Shown: piece by piece, positions 42,695 through 54,399 of the stretch
Numbering within the stretch: the first letter of the stretch is position 1
How the letters are laid out: every line of letters begins with the position of its first letter
Source: Saussurea involucrata
Lineage: Eukaryota > Streptophyta > Magnoliopsida > Asterales > Asteraceae
Length of the DNA stretch: 64,000 bases
Direction of reading: 5' to 3'
Assembly: GCA_033807775.1 (NCBI GenBank)
Contig: CM066317.1
Coordinates: 35,281,870-35,345,869 of the forward strand
The notes under the pieces: generated by a model
What the model was told of the DNA's origin: nothing
The model's database searches: none
Seen by the model: the letters and a program-made list of their open reading frames with translations, nothing else
Program-made: the position numbers and the translations under genes

Positions 42695-42802
42695 CGGTAC
42701 TCCACTTTAGGGTAAGGAGGGTAGGAAAGAGAAAAGCTGATGTGGCGCTGATGTGGCATTCGGGTTCAGTGGGTTCGTGGGTTGGCGGTACTCATGGTTT
42801 GA

Positions 42803-43081
42803 TATAAAAATATTTCGGTTATCTAAATAAAATATTATTTCTGATTTTAAATATTTATTTTTAAAGTTGTCTATTGATGAAAATTATTAAAATAACTTTT
42901 TTACATGATAATCATTTCTAATATGTTTGGAGAGAAAAACATTATCTTTCCTATTTTTTTTTCATTTCAGAAATAGTTTTAAAAAATTTATTGAAATATA
43001 AAATTGATTTAAAATCTCTTTTTTTCTTATTTTCTTCACTTTATATGATCTTTTTAGAGATACTCGTAAAAACCAAGAATG
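42803..43081. other. AT-rich spacer
   Basis: No gene or repeat recognised. Confidence 0.4.
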
Positions 43082-43089
43082 GGCAAGGG

Positions 43090-44354
43090 CAGGCCCGGTC
43101 CTGGCCACGTGCCACTACACAGGGCATCAGAGCCTAGAAGGGCATCAAGTTTTCATTTATTACTAGTATTGGGTTTTATAATTTAGGAAAAACATGTCAT
43201 TCAATTTCAACCGATTAACGGTCATGAAACTAGATTCAAGAAATTGAAGATGAAAATCCCGAATGACTGAATCCTTTGCATTGCTACACGACCGTCGATA
43301 CCCATTATGTATACGAATATACGGTTTAGGGGTTCATGCAACACTCAAATCTCAATCCTTCATTGTTCTCAAATCTTCATCTATTCAGTAATCATCTATT
43401 CTATTTCGATTGCGAATATATTTCTTTAAATCTAGAAGTGGAAGGTTGGTTTAGGGTTTAGTGAGTTTCATCGATTCCTCAATTAAAATTCTCAACTGAG
43501 TCTACTACTAAGTATGGGTATGAAATTGTTTCTAAATTCTAACGTTTAATTATGTATTCATTGTTGATTGAACTTACTGAGTTGATATGTGCATTATGAT
43601 TTATGAATCCTTAATTGTTTTTGGAAAAAGAATTTCTAAATTTCTAGTTGATTTTCATAAAGTTGGGTCACGTGTGGTCATGTGGGTTACTTGTATTTTG
43701 AGTTTTGATAATGTGCCATGCATATTGAAAATAGTAAATTGAAAATTGAGTACAATAGAACATATTATGAATTTTACAATTTATCATTGTTCTCTTGAGT
43801 TTTATTTACTTTGAGATTTGTCATTTAGACTTTAGATTTAGATATTGTAACTTTCCGAGTTTTGCTTTTGCTTACTATGACACTAACTTTGATGTGATTT
43901 ACTATTTTAGCTCAAACTAATTATAGTTTTCTTTGTCTTCTAAGTTCCAGACTTCTAAATATTGAAGTAAAGGTTCTATTGTGCTAATTTCAATTTGGAA
44001 AAGGGAAAATCCGAAAAGAATGATGCATGGTCTTAATCTTGGTCTTATCCTTATATGCTCGACTAGTATTGTCGTGATTTTTTTTCATAAGACATTAAAC
44101 ATGTTTCCAAGATCTTAACTAACGATATATTTATATTTGGTAATTTGGGGTTTTGGTTTTCATGTCCCCTCCACTTTTGTATTTTTTGATATAATTACTA
44201 AAAATCGGAATAGGATGAGTCGTCTAGCTTGACTAGGTTTCAAACCCTTTAACTCGTCGTACGTTTCGTTCTTTCATTTGCTTAAAGAAATAGACATAAG
44301 GGAATCTTTTTAGCACTTGCACACATGACATCAAAAACCCTAGGACCGACCCTA
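43090..44354. mobile_element. hAT-type non-autonomous element, 1.27 kb
   Basis: Ends CAGGCCCGGTCCTGG and, inverted, TAGGGTCGGTCCTAGG, with perfect 8-bp duplications GGCAAGGG at 43082-43089 and 44355-44362. The (C/T)AGGG start and 8-bp duplication fit hAT. I see no transposase ORF inside. Confidence 0.8.
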
Positions 44355-44362
44355 GGCAAGGG

Positions 44363-46716
44363 CAAGAAACTGATAAAGAATCTGTGTGAAGTCGGGGTGG
44401 TATGACAACCATTACAATGTTTCTCTAAAAGAATAACCAACCGTCAAAAAAGTTACATTTAATTTTACCTACTCTTTATTATAGAAAATTTCACCATTTA
44501 TTATATTATTAACATATTTGATAAATTTATCATCGGATAATAATTCAATCTCATTGATGGAAATAAATAAAATAATTTATCCTCCAAACATCGTGTCTTA
44601 GAGAGTTTTCTAAACTTGTAGCTTCTTTAGTTTTCTCTATTTTGAATTATAATATATTGAAGCAAAATAGAGAATAAAAGATCATTTTTCTCTATTTTAA
44701 AAAGAACTATATATTTTATTTCAAAAAAAAAAAGAACTATATATTGAAGATGTTCTTAATGGTGGTAGGTTGAACATAAGATTTTCAGGTGATGCAAAGG
44801 ACTTGCTCTAGATCATTTATGGCTTATTGGTCTGGACGGACTGAAAGAAAGAAAATTTACTTTTATATTGAACGAAAAAAGTCATGAAAAAAACCCAACG
44901 AAATTAATATATCATTTCTCTATCGATGTATAAAGGATCAGTTGGATGTAAAATGAACGGAATATACCCTTTCCATTAGCCATTTCAAAACATAACGTAG
45001 GCTTAATCATTTGAGAACTCCAAAATTTGTGAGATGCGTGAGAATTTCCATCTTACGGTTTTGCTTCACATGATTTTTTCTCATAAAAGGATAATATTTA
45101 ATGTATTGATTAACATATATTTGATTCACAGTGTGATTGTTTCATATGTTTTGGTTTACAATGCGAAATTTTTTTATGTACAATTTTTGTTTCACAAATA
45201 CGTTAAAAAAAGTGCACAGTGTGAACTGAGTACATGCAAAACATTTTGGTATTTAAATACTTATCGTTCATGGTCTTGTGCTTTTATGTACATAATGTGT
45301 AGCCCTATCACTCGAAAATATCTTTTGTGGGGTTATATGCCTATTTGACCAATTTGAAGGTCTTGGATTATTATGTATAGATTCTTTCATGTTGAATATA
45401 GTGGTTGGACCACAAACTTACATTTGTTGATAGTATGTACATTTTACTTGGAGTAAATGTGTAATATGGTATATTGGAATTTGGATGAACCGTCAAATAG
45501 ACACTAGAAGGATACGTATCTCTGGTTCTAGCGGCATGATAGCCAAGAAGCGCTAGCCGGTCTGGAAATGAGCCTGGGGAATCATTTTTGGGATGCCTAT
45601 TGTAGAAGATGTTATTTTGTGATCGGATGACACCCATTTGTAATCTTACTTCCTTAGAGGAATTAGATTAATAGATTGTTATTTTTTACCCTCAAAGTTA
45701 CAAACTTATAATTAAACAGGCGTATTTGGTTTCCCCTTTTTGGGAGAGCTCAGGTCTTGACATTATTATATACCACTTTTCCGTTTAATAGAAAATTGTT
45801 TATCCCAACTTTTTAGGTGTTGCAAGTTAGTAGTAGACAAGGCATGAGAAGGAGTTGATTGTTCCAATGCCATATTTTTTTTTAATTTTACAACCCACGT
45901 AATAATGATTGTTACCATAATAATTGGTTTGAGTCAACCTTATAAGTTAGAATGTCCATTTTATTCGATTTCAATAAGTACATGAAGTTATTTGTTAAAA
46001 AATATAGGCACTTAATCTTCCAAAATCTGAAAGTCGATTAGGTTTTTCGGAATTCAACCTAATAGCTTTTATCTAAATAACCGGTTTCCGGCCATTTTAC
46101 AAGTCAAGAGAACTTAAAGGGATAAATGTAACATCTTTTAATACTTAAAATCTCGTATATTTTTCTCAATTTTTTTATTTTTTAAAATGTCGAATATGCT
46201 AAACACTTCTCTATGTTCATATGTAAATTATATTCTCATTAAAAAGGAGGGGTTTTTAGTAATTTTACAAATCAATTTCAATATATATTAATTAATCATT
46301 TCTAAATATAGAATACGCGTGCAAGTCTGCATACAATATTTTGTTTTAATTAAATATTGGTTTTGAGCCTATTCAATTAATAGATTTATGAAATATTGAT
46401 ACGCATTGAGAAATCTATGCGTATGCATTTATTTTATCTTATTTAGATTAGGTTATTTTACACTTTTATCCCAATATTGAGTCATTTTCTATCTTATTTT
46501 CCACATTTGTGCCATGAAGCTAAGTGTTGTGAAAATACCTGTTTTATTCCTGTAAGTAGGCTAATTTCTCTATTTTTGGTGAAACTGACTACAGCATTCC
46601 CACAACATTGACCTGACGGGGCCTACATATGTCTTTTTGGATGGCTGATTCTGTTAAGCCTCAAATCAGATGGGAGTCAGCATTTTTTGGGAGCTGGGGA
46701 TGGCAGAAGGATCTAG
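44363..46716. other. Unassigned region, may include the start of the element F 5' LTR
   Basis: AT-rich DNA with a few ORFs of about 90-100 codons (for example 45034-45348) that show no domain. The unseen left edge of the element F LTR probably lies here, because LTR-like sequence continues on both sides of the solo LTR at 46722. Confidence 0.4.
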
Positions 46717-47329
46717 AAGACTGAAACGTCCAAAAACCAGGACAAATTTAAACCTTACTTTTACAAGGTCTATAACAACTATTTCCCAAAACTTCATACA
46801 TAAATGGAGAAGTCATAACAAGGTTTATATATTACATCCAACTTTGATAAACAACCTACTAATCTAATCCATAACTTGCACAATTAGATTATAAATGCTG
46901 TCTACAAAATTTCCAGAATCTCAATACTTCCATTAACTTCTCCATCATGTCATCAAAAGCATAACTCAGGGACCTCTCGATGCTCATCCCAGCTTATCCT
47001 CTCCCGAGCAAGAACCTGGTAAGAAAATTTAATTTGAAACGATTAGGCTTACGCCTAGTGAGAACATCCATTTTCAAATTAAAAGGTTATAAGCTTTGGA
47101 AACTACTGTAAACAAAGCGTATAAACAAACCTGGTTTGCCACCATTCTTACCGTACACATACACATCTTGCGATGACGGGAACATACCCGATTCCATGAA
47201 TATGACTAACACTAGGTAAGTCATATCACCACGTTCGAGAGCCTACTACGAATCATCACAGATTCTAGATCATTGCTCATGTCCAAGAAATTTCAATTTA
47301 CTTTATGCCTATTTCTTAGAGTGGAAGTA

Positions 47330-47560
47330 GAGATTACAATTAAGCCATGCCTATCTCTTAACTTCCAACAGAAATCGGGAATTACGATTAGTCCACGCCT
47401 ATCCCACGATTTCTCATCTTAATACGAAATGGGAATTACGATTAGTCCACGCCTATTCCTCATTTCAACTCAACGGAATTACGATTAGTCCACGCCTATT
47501 CCACGTTTATCGAACACACGGGAATTACGATTAGTCCACGCCTATTCCTCGTGTTCACAT
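47330..47560. repeat. Tandem repeat in the solo LTR, about five 45-50-bp units
   Basis: Units around GGAATTACGATTAGTCCACG followed by CCTATTCC; the leftmost is more diverged. Confidence 0.85.
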
Positions 47561-47859
47561 AATACTAGTGCCTATGGATCCATTATACTTATTAGCATAC
47601 GTGCATATTTACTCGAATGCACAAAACATTACATATCGTATTCTCAATTGTCCCCCCCTTCGGCGACTTAGCACGGGGGTTCCGCTACCCGGTTAGCGAA
47701 TGGGGTCAAGGGACAACGCCCTTGAGGGGTCTGGGGGCAGCGCCGCTAGAATTTTTTTAGAAAAGCTTATTCGGATAACACATCAGAAAAGGTATTCCTG
47801 ACTCAAAGTCCGGAACCATCCGGAATCCATTACCAAGTCCGGAACTGTCCAGAACCGGG

Positions 47860-48080
47860 ACTCAAATTGAGACCGTAAATCATATCGAAACCGGATCCTA
47901 AATTGAAACCGGATCCTAAATTGAAACCGGATCCCATATTGAAACCGGATCCCAAACCGGATCCCAATTGAAACCGGGACCCATACCGGATCCAATTTAA
48001 AACCGAAACCCATACCGGATCCAAATTGAAACCGGAACTCATACCGGATCCAAATTGAAACCGAAACTAGACACCGGGAC
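47860..48080. repeat. Tandem repeat of AAACCGGATCC units in the solo LTR
   Basis: About ten imperfect units of 17-22 bp around TTGAAACCGGATCC. They create ORFs with a repeated Phe/Arg-rich pattern that are not genes. Confidence 0.8.
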
Positions 48081-48696
48081 TTTGATACCGGACTTCGATA
48101 CTGGGACTTCGATCTGCAAGTCAATTTTACTCTAAAAACTCATCTAAGTTCAATTTTCTTGGTCGAGTTCATTCCAATACATATTTACCAAATCATTTAG
48201 ATAGTTTACTACCAATTATCTTATTCAATTTCAACTGAAATCATTTAGAAGAAGAGATGAACTCACCTGGAAGCAGAAATCGAATACAGGGTCTGCCAAA
48301 CTCAATCTTCTCCACCAACAATTCAATAACCTAATCGAAACCAATTTAACCTGATTATCAAATCGTTTAAGAGATTGAATTGAAGAAGATCCTCAATTTC
48401 CTTACCGAATGAAATTTGCTATTGAGAGTTCTCTGCTTTGTTAGACCGACTTCAAGAAGTCCAAATGAGATATTTTTCAATTCATATGCCGACTCTCAAC
48501 TTATATACCAAATCAACTTTCATCAATTTATCAATTCAACCCTGGAGTTTACAATTGCAAATAGACCAAAAACTTAGACTAAATTACAATTCGATCCCCT
48601 TCATATTAAATATAATATAATGAAAATTCGAGGTGTTACAAAGACCTTTTGTGAAGAAAAAATAGCTTTTACTATTTATGTACTTATTACTATTTG

Positions 48697-50009
48697 TAGT
48701 GATGTAAATAGGTTGGGTTGGGTTCGGGTTCAACCCATTTATTAATTGCGTTGAAAACCTCAACCCAACCCAACCTATTTAAATAAATGGGATGGGATTT
48801 TCATCCCAACCCAACCTGGTACTCAAATGGGTTAGTAGCGAGTTGACTTGTTTATGATTTTCTCAACCCAACCTGTTTAATAAATGGGTTGAACCTGGGT
48901 TGACCCATTTAATTTTAAAACTTTAAAGAAATATAAAGGGACTAAAACATAATTTCATGACAAATACACAAGTCACAACCACAAAACCAAATAAATTGTT
49001 AAATGTTTCAATAAAAACACAACCATAAAGTGAAATAAATTGTTCAAAATTTCAACAACACACCATAAAGTCAAACAAATAAGTTTCTAAATTCTAAGTA
49101 ACTCGACTTCCACTTTCACCGGCTCCAACTTCACTCTAAGTAACATAGTAAAACATAAAAATGAATAAAGTTCCTACGGTAAATAAATTACTAAATTAGC
49201 ATGACAAAGATGGTGAAAAGTGAAAACTAATGTACAAACAACATATGAAACAACATTCTAGTAAGCTTCTATATGTAAGCTTCTGTCATAAAAACATAAG
49301 ACAATATGTAAGCTTCTATATCTAGGCTTTTGTCATAAAAACATAAGACAATATATGTAAGCTTCTATAAGTATATGAAACAAAAGATAATCATAAAAAC
49401 ATGTGAAAACTAATGTACAAACATCATCTATATGTAAGCTTCTGTCAGAAGTCAAGAAAAAAAAGTATATGAAACATAAGACAATCATAAAAACACCAAT
49501 GTACAAACAACTATTACCAAAATAATCAACTATTATCGGCGTGGAAGGGTTGGCGTCGTCGGCCATTGGCGTGGAAGGGCTGGGCGGCTGGCGTCGATCT
49601 CTTCAAGGGAGTGTAAGGAAAGGAACGGCAGCTAGGGTTTACTGGTTTAGAGAGTTCAATTTAGAATTGAACGACATGGGATATGAGATATTGAACGATG
49701 GCATGGGATATTAGATAATTAAAACTTTAGTTTTTTATTAAGTTTTTAATTATTAATTATAACTAAATAATAAATTAAAAACAAGTCATAAATGGGTTAC
49801 AAACAAGTTGTAAATGGGTTCAAAACAGATTGTAAATGGGTTAAAAACTGGTCGAAAATTTCAACCCAACCCAACCCAACCCATTTATTACTTGGGTTAG
49901 GTGGGTTGACCCATTTAACTTAAATGGGTTGAAAATCTCAACCCAATTTGCTACTATTGGGTTGGGTTCGGGTTGGATTAGCGGGTTGGGTAACTTTTTG
50001 CCACCTCTA
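48697..50009. mobile_element. hAT-type non-autonomous element, 1.3 kb
   Basis: Ends TAGTGATGTAAATAGGTTGGG and, inverted, TAGAGGTGGCAAAAAGTTACC, with perfect 8-bp duplications ACTATTTG at 48689-48696 and 50010-50017. Both arms are dense in GGGTTGGGTT / AACCCAACCC repeats. Tandem GTAAGCTTCTATAT units lie at about 49260-49445. No transposase ORF. Confidence 0.85.
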
Positions 50010-50187
50010 ACTATTTGTAAAAGTAGAAAACACTATTTAACTTTTGTGCTTTTTGGACCAAGAGGGATGGTTGCTGTGTAGTTGGTAGCTTAAGTTAATT
50101 TACCTTATTGCCCTCTTGTTGTCATATAAATAGATGGTGTTTGTCTTTGTTTTGGGAGAATCGAAGTTGGTATGTGACAAACCAAAC

Positions 50188-50911
50188 TGTCAGGATCGAA
50201 TCTTAACAAGACAATAAACACTTAGAATTCAGAATTAAAGAATCTGCGGAAAAGAACTTTAATTCTCACAATCAAGAACAATGTAACAGAAAATTCACAA
50301 TTTTGTATTCACTGTTTTGAATCACAATATTAACAACCAAACCTCAATCTTGTTGAACAGGCTCAACAAGACGACTTCTACTTATCTAGAAATAGGGTTC
50401 TTACACCTTGAGGTTAATTCTCTCTTGAATCAATATCGAATTCTATTTCACACGTATATTAACTCGTCTATCATCTATATTCTAATAGCTATCTATCAAT
50501 ACTATTTATACAAGAATAATTACAAGATAACTATCAAAAATAACTTGATCTTCTAAATCTTCGTTAAACATATCTTGATCAATTCCTTCTTTGTCTCCAA
50601 AAGTATCGCATACCAAACTTATCAAGTCAGCAGTATTAACCTTCATTCTTCATGAGCAGTACTAACAATCTTCAGCAGTATTAACCAATTTCATCTCCAG
50701 CAGTATTAACATTCTAGCAGTAGTAACCTTGTCTAGCAGTAGTAACCTTGACTTGCAGTAGTAACTGTGTCTAGCAGTAGTAACTTCATCTAGCAGTAGT
50801 AACCTTGTCTAGCAGTAGTAACTTCACATAAGCAGTATTAATGAAGAACTGGCAGTAGTAAAATTGTCTTGGCAGTACTAACCACACTTAGCATATCTTC
50901 AGTTCCCAACA
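50188..50911 (-). repeat. 3' LTR of element E
   Basis: 724 bp, TGTCAGGATCG to TTCCCAACA on the plus strand. It holds the GCAGTA(T/G)TAAC array (about 50630-50890) in U3 and, on the minus strand, TATAAATAG at 50512-50520. Confidence 0.95.
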
Positions 50912-50924
50912 ATCTCCCCCTAAC
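50912..50924 (-). promoter_or_regulatory. Polypurine tract of element E
   Basis: The minus strand reads GTTAGGGGGAGAT directly before the 3' LTR. Confidence 0.9.
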
Positions 50925-50973
50925 TTGACTTTTAGGAAAAGAAGTCAAGTTCTTCAGATGATGCTTCCAAAAC

Positions 50974-53766
50974 CTAATCATACATGCCTAGATTAGGATT
51001 CAATCCCAGACTTTGATTGAGAATCCTTTTTACCAAGAATCTACCCATTGCTGAATCCTTGTTGCAGGTCAACTTAGCATGTAGCATTCCTTTCAGCCTC
51101 TTCATGCTGTGTTTGTATATTTCATCCACCAGATAGTATTCATGAGTCGCAGAGTCAAGGGAGATGACATATACTCCACAGTTTTCATAGAGCATCCAGT
51201 TGGTAATGGTTTGAAACTGTGTGTTTATCCTATACTGAACTGCTTCAGGTTTGAACATTTGGCACAAGAATTCAAGTACCATTTTAGAGATTGACATCCC
51301 TTGCTCAGTCAGCATGTTTTCATATAGCCTCATCCCAACTTTGAACATCTCTTCTAAGTCTGATCTTGAGCAAGTTCTGACAATTTTTCCCCAAGTTGAA
51401 AAGACTTCAAATTTTCCATCTGCTCTTTTTATCCTAATGAACTCCTTTCTACCATCTTTCAAAGTGTCCCAAAAGATGATTTCAGGAGCCTTAGACGATA
51501 TTGGTTCAGCCTGAATTGGGTTAGAGTCAACAACAGTAATATACAAATCACATTGGGCATCAGTTTGTGATTGTACATTGCTTGATTGCCCTGATGGAGT
51601 TGCCACTTCTTCTTCAGCAACTTTTGGATCAGATTTTTCTTTCACTGTTTCCTCCTGGGCCTCTTCTGCAGTTGGTTCCACCCTTGGCTTCTTTTCATTT
51701 TTCTTCTTTGAAGTTATGGGCTTGGTTCTTGGTCTTTTCTTTGCCATCATCTTGGTTCTGTTAAAAGTTTTAACAGCTTCAGTAGTTGGTTCAGCTGTTT
51801 TAAGTTTTTCAGCAGCAATAACCATTTCTGCTGCTATGGCTGTTACTGCTTCTCTTAGAACATGTAATGCTGCTGCTTCAACACTGTTCTTCACAATCCA
51901 GTATACTTCTTCATCAATTTCAGCTTGAGATGTAGTTACTGCTTCCTTCTCAGTTTGTGCTGCTTTTTCTGTTTCTACTGCCTCTGCAAAGGTTTCTGCT
52001 GTTTCTTCTTTTTGGCCTTCAGCAGCATTAACTGTTTCTGCTGCTTGTTCAAACTCAGCAGCATTAACAGTTTCTGCTGCTGTGGTTTCTGCTGCTGTTG
52101 TAGTTTCTGCTGCTGTGGTTTCTGCTGCTGTTGTAGTTTCTGCTGCTGTCGTTTCTGCTGCTATGGTTTCTGTTGCTTGAACATTTTCAGCTTCCTTTGT
52201 ACTTTCCTCAGCAAATTCATTCACTTGCTCATACTCCCCCTCGATCTTTGCATCCTCCATGTTGAGGTCAGATTCTGTCTCCCCCTTTTTGGAAGCATCA
52301 GAGGTTGATCCTCTCCTTCTTAGAACAAACTGAGCTCGCTTTCTGCTGTGAAGCATCTTGGTGATTAACTTTTTGTTCTTCTCTATCTTGGAGTTTTGAT
52401 GCAGCACAACCTTTTTAAGTTCCTCAATTTCCTGCTTCTGATTTAGGACATCAAGGTTTATATTGGCAATAGTATCCATCAATTCCTCATAAGTGTATCT
52501 ATCCTCACCCGGTTTAGAAGTGTTTACCTCCATTACAGGATCATTGGAAGTTTTAGCAGGTGTCTTTTGCCTAGCAAAAGCACTACCTGCCCCCATGGGT
52601 TCTTGGCACCTGGGACCTCTGGATGATTTCTCACCCTGAGTTGCCGTGAGGAAGGTCTTAGCTATTTTACCACTGGCCTTCTCTTTGTTAGCAGAAGTAG
52701 TGGCAGCCTTGCGACTCACATGCTCAACCTTCTCCTTAGTGAGCACCTTCTTGGGGTTGGGAGACACCCCTGTGGTTACCCTATCGATATTCTCCATTGG
52801 AGAATGCTCCAACAGAGGGCTTAAAGGCTTCAGGCTCTTAGGAGATACATCAAGGGAAGGAACCTTGTGTACCTTTCTTCTTTCAAACCTTTTGGTTATT
52901 GTGGGAGTGGGTCGTTCAAGAATGGACTGAGGGATGTCTTTTGAGATGGAAGGTTGGGATTGGTCATCAGTGGGTGTGTCTAATGAGGGCCTTGACCCTG
53001 ATGCCATACCTTCAATTGTGTGGGACACAACCATCATTGTAGAGAACAATGGTGTGTCAACTCCTTCCGAGTCCCTAGGAAGTCTTTTCATATTTGAAAA
53101 AACCTTCCCTTTAGGGGATTTTGGTACATATACCTCATCAAACTGAGGTAATTCCGTCAATTCCTTAGTTATCACTTCTTGAACAAACCTTGGATACATA
53201 TAAAATCGCTTTTTGGATTCCAGGTTTGATACAAGATCATTAAAGATCATAGCTGAAAAATTGTACTTTCTGGCAGTGGATAAGCAGACCAAGGCATATG
53301 CAATGGGACTGCTGAACTCACTCCATCCAGTAGTTTTCTTGGAAATACAGTGCATCAGGGTATGAACAAGAAATCTCCATTGGTTGAAATTTTTTGACTT
53401 GTAGAATTTAAAAACACCAATGGGACCTTCATACCCCATTCTTTGTAAAGTCGAATATAGGTCATCAGAAGATAGAGAGGTTATACCTGAGGCATCATCC
53501 AAGTGAAGAGAGATGCGAATAACCTCCTCTGTGACTTTCAAGGGTTTATCACAAACCCTTGTTCGAATGGTTTTCTGCCCTTCTTCGAAACTAACAGTGG
53601 CATTCTCCCAAAATTGCGTCTGATGTTCGATATAGATGGTTGGGCTCACCGTTAGGGCATAGGAGATGTGCGAGGATTTAAGAAAATCGACGATATCGTG
53701 GAATCCCGCAGCTTGTTTCGGCTTCTGAAGCATGGCTATTTCATTGTGCTCATCAACAAACTCCAT
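50974..53766 (-). CDS. Extra ORF of element E in the envelope-like position, 930 aa
   Basis: The start is the first true ATG (MEFVDEHNEIAM) of the frame. Residues 1-240 form a globular domain (FHDIVDFLKSSHISYALTVS, IYIEHQTQFWENA) that I recall from many daisy-family proteins with retrotransposon-derived annotations; this is memory, not a search. Then come a Ser/Pro/Lys-rich linker, a probable coiled coil (about 419-470), an Ala-Glu-Thr repeat (about 525-585), a basic stretch, and a second globular part (about 742-930). I see no signal peptide or membrane segment, so a classical envelope is unlikely. The frame is intact. A strong splice acceptor lies 37 bp upstream, so expression from a spliced subgenomic RNA is plausible. 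Confidence 0.85.
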   Translation of the reverse strand: MEFVDEHNEIAMLQKPKQAAGFHDIVDFLKSSHISYALTVSPTIYIEHQTQFWENATVSFEEGQKTIRTRVCDKPLKVTEEVIRISLHLDDASGITSLSSDDLYSTLQRMGYEGPIGVFKFYKSKNFNQWRFLVHTLMHCISKKTTGWSEFSSPIAYALVCLSTARKYNFSAMIFNDLVSNLESKKRFYMYPRFVQEVITKELTELPQFDEVYVPKSPKGKVFSNMKRLPRDSEGVDTPLFSTMMVVSHTIEGMASGSRPSLDTPTDDQSQPSISKDIPQSILERPTPTITKRFERRKVHKVPSLDVSPKSLKPLSPLLEHSPMENIDRVTTGVSPNPKKVLTKEKVEHVSRKAATTSANKEKASGKIAKTFLTATQGEKSSRGPRCQEPMGAGSAFARQKTPAKTSNDPVMEVNTSKPGEDRYTYEELMDTIANINLDVLNQKQEIEELKKVVLHQNSKIEKNKKLITKMLHSRKRAQFVLRRRGSTSDASKKGETESDLNMEDAKIEGEYEQVNEFAEESTKEAENVQATETIAAETTAAETTTAAETTAAETTTAAETTAAETVNAAEFEQAAETVNAAEGQKEETAETFAEAVETEKAAQTEKEAVTTSQAEIDEEVYWIVKNSVEAAALHVLREAVTAIAAEMVIAAEKLKTAEPTTEAVKTFNRTKMMAKKRPRTKPITSKKKNEKKPRVEPTAEEAQEETVKEKSDPKVAEEEVATPSGQSSNVQSQTDAQCDLYITVVDSNPIQAEPISSKAPEIIFWDTLKDGRKEFIRIKRADGKFEVFSTWGKIVRTCSRSDLEEMFKVGMRLYENMLTEQGMSISKMVLEFLCQMFKPEAVQYRINTQFQTITNWMLYENCGVYVISLDSATHEYYLVDEIYKHSMKRLKGMLHAKLTCNKDSAMGRFLVKRILNQSLGLNPNLGMYD

Positions 53767-53803
53767 GATTCCTGAGGATTCTTGAAAGAAAAACACAAAG
53801 ATT

Positions 53804-53821
53804 CTGGGGAGAAGGGGTTAG
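53804..53821 (-). promoter_or_regulatory. Predicted 3' splice site upstream of the extra ORF
   Basis: The minus strand reads CTAACCCCTTCTCCCCAG: a consensus branch point (CTAAC), a pyrimidine tract and CAG, 37 bp before the ATG. A second weaker one (TTTTTCTTTCAAG) follows. The donor was not identified. Confidence 0.6.
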
Positions 53822-53909
53822 AACGAGAGAGAAGAAGTTAATGCGAAGAGACGTTATGAACTTTGGCGGCCAAACAGGGGTATTTATAGCAGTATTTGCC
53901 CTAGATTAT

Positions 53910-54290
53910 CAAAAGCAGTATTAACGACATAAGCAGTATTAACTGCGAGGCAGTATTAACTACACAAGCAGTATTAACGACTGAGCAGTATTAACTACAC
54001 AAGCAGTATTAACTGTGCACTAGCAGTATTAACTATACAAGCAGTATTAACTGTGCACTAGCAGTATTAACTACTGAGCAGTATTAACTGCAAAGCAGTA
54101 TTAACCACAAGGGCAGTATTAACTACACAAGCAGTATTAACTACAAGGGCAGTATTAACTACTTGAACACTGGCAGTATTAACTGTGCACTAGCAGTAGA
54201 AACTCTGCACTGGCAGTAGTAACTCTGCACTAGCAGTAGTAACTTTGCACTGGCAGTAGTAACTCTGTACAGGCAGTAGTAACTACACTT
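53910..54290. repeat. Array of about 20 GCAGTATTAAC units between pol and the extra ORF
   Basis: Units of 16-24 bp, each with GCAGTATTAAC (about 15 copies) or GCAGTAGTAAC-type variants (5 copies, at the pol end), separated by variable TGTGCACTA / TACACAA spacers. The same motif recurs in both LTRs and in coding sequence of element E. Confidence 0.95.
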
Positions 54291-54399
54291 ACATTTTTCT
54301 GCACTTGGTAATCTGAGGGAAACAGAGGATCCTGAGAAAGAGAGTTAGTAGCACCAAATATATGAAGAAATACAGGTATAAAAACAGAAAGTTATGAAT

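Larger units (their letters stand above)
33172..42799. mobile_element. PIF/Harbinger-type MITE split by element D
   Basis: Left end GGCCGTGCGTACCGCC, right end (inverted) AACCATGAGTACCGCC, with TGA duplications at 33169-33171 and 42800-42802. The MITE proper is 33172-33423 plus 42700-42799. Before D landed it held a tandem unit of about 100 bp (AGGGTAAGGAGGGTAGG to GGTTGGCGGTACT); D inserted between the two units. It is the third member of the local family at 3995 and 32395. Confidence 0.75.
46722..48640 (-). repeat. Tekay-type solo LTR
   Basis: 1.92 kb, TGAAACGTCCAAAAACC to AGGTGTTACA on the plus strand, with perfect AAGAC duplications at 46717-46721 and 48641-48645. Ends and internal tandem repeats resemble the LTR of element D, but it is a different family. 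No internal region remains, so unequal recombination has removed it. Confidence 0.85.

Noticed and set aside
45034..45348. 104-codon ORF with hydrophobic stretches
   Set aside because: No recognisable domain, biased AT-rich composition and no promoter or neighbour evidence.
47783..48124. 113-codon ORF with Arg/Phe/Ile-rich repeats
   Set aside because: It is generated by the AAACCGGATCC tandem repeat in a solo LTR.
50317..50556. 79-codon ORF repeated at 60600-60839
   Set aside because: It is LTR sequence of element E with no domain; the repetition reflects the two LTRs.
52646..52930. Plus-strand ORFs across 51109-53146, including a Cys-rich one at 51925-52308
   Set aside because: They are antisense shadows of the extra ORF of element E; the Cys-rich stretch is the complement of its Ala-Glu-Thr repeat.
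50974..53766. Calling the extra ORF of element E an envelope gene
   Set aside because: Only its position fits. I see no signal peptide, membrane segment or fusion-peptide-like stretch.
53910..54290. GCAGTATTAAC array as an ordinary satellite
   Set aside because: Copies occur in LTRs and coding sequence of the same element, so it is element-specific and not a genomic satellite.
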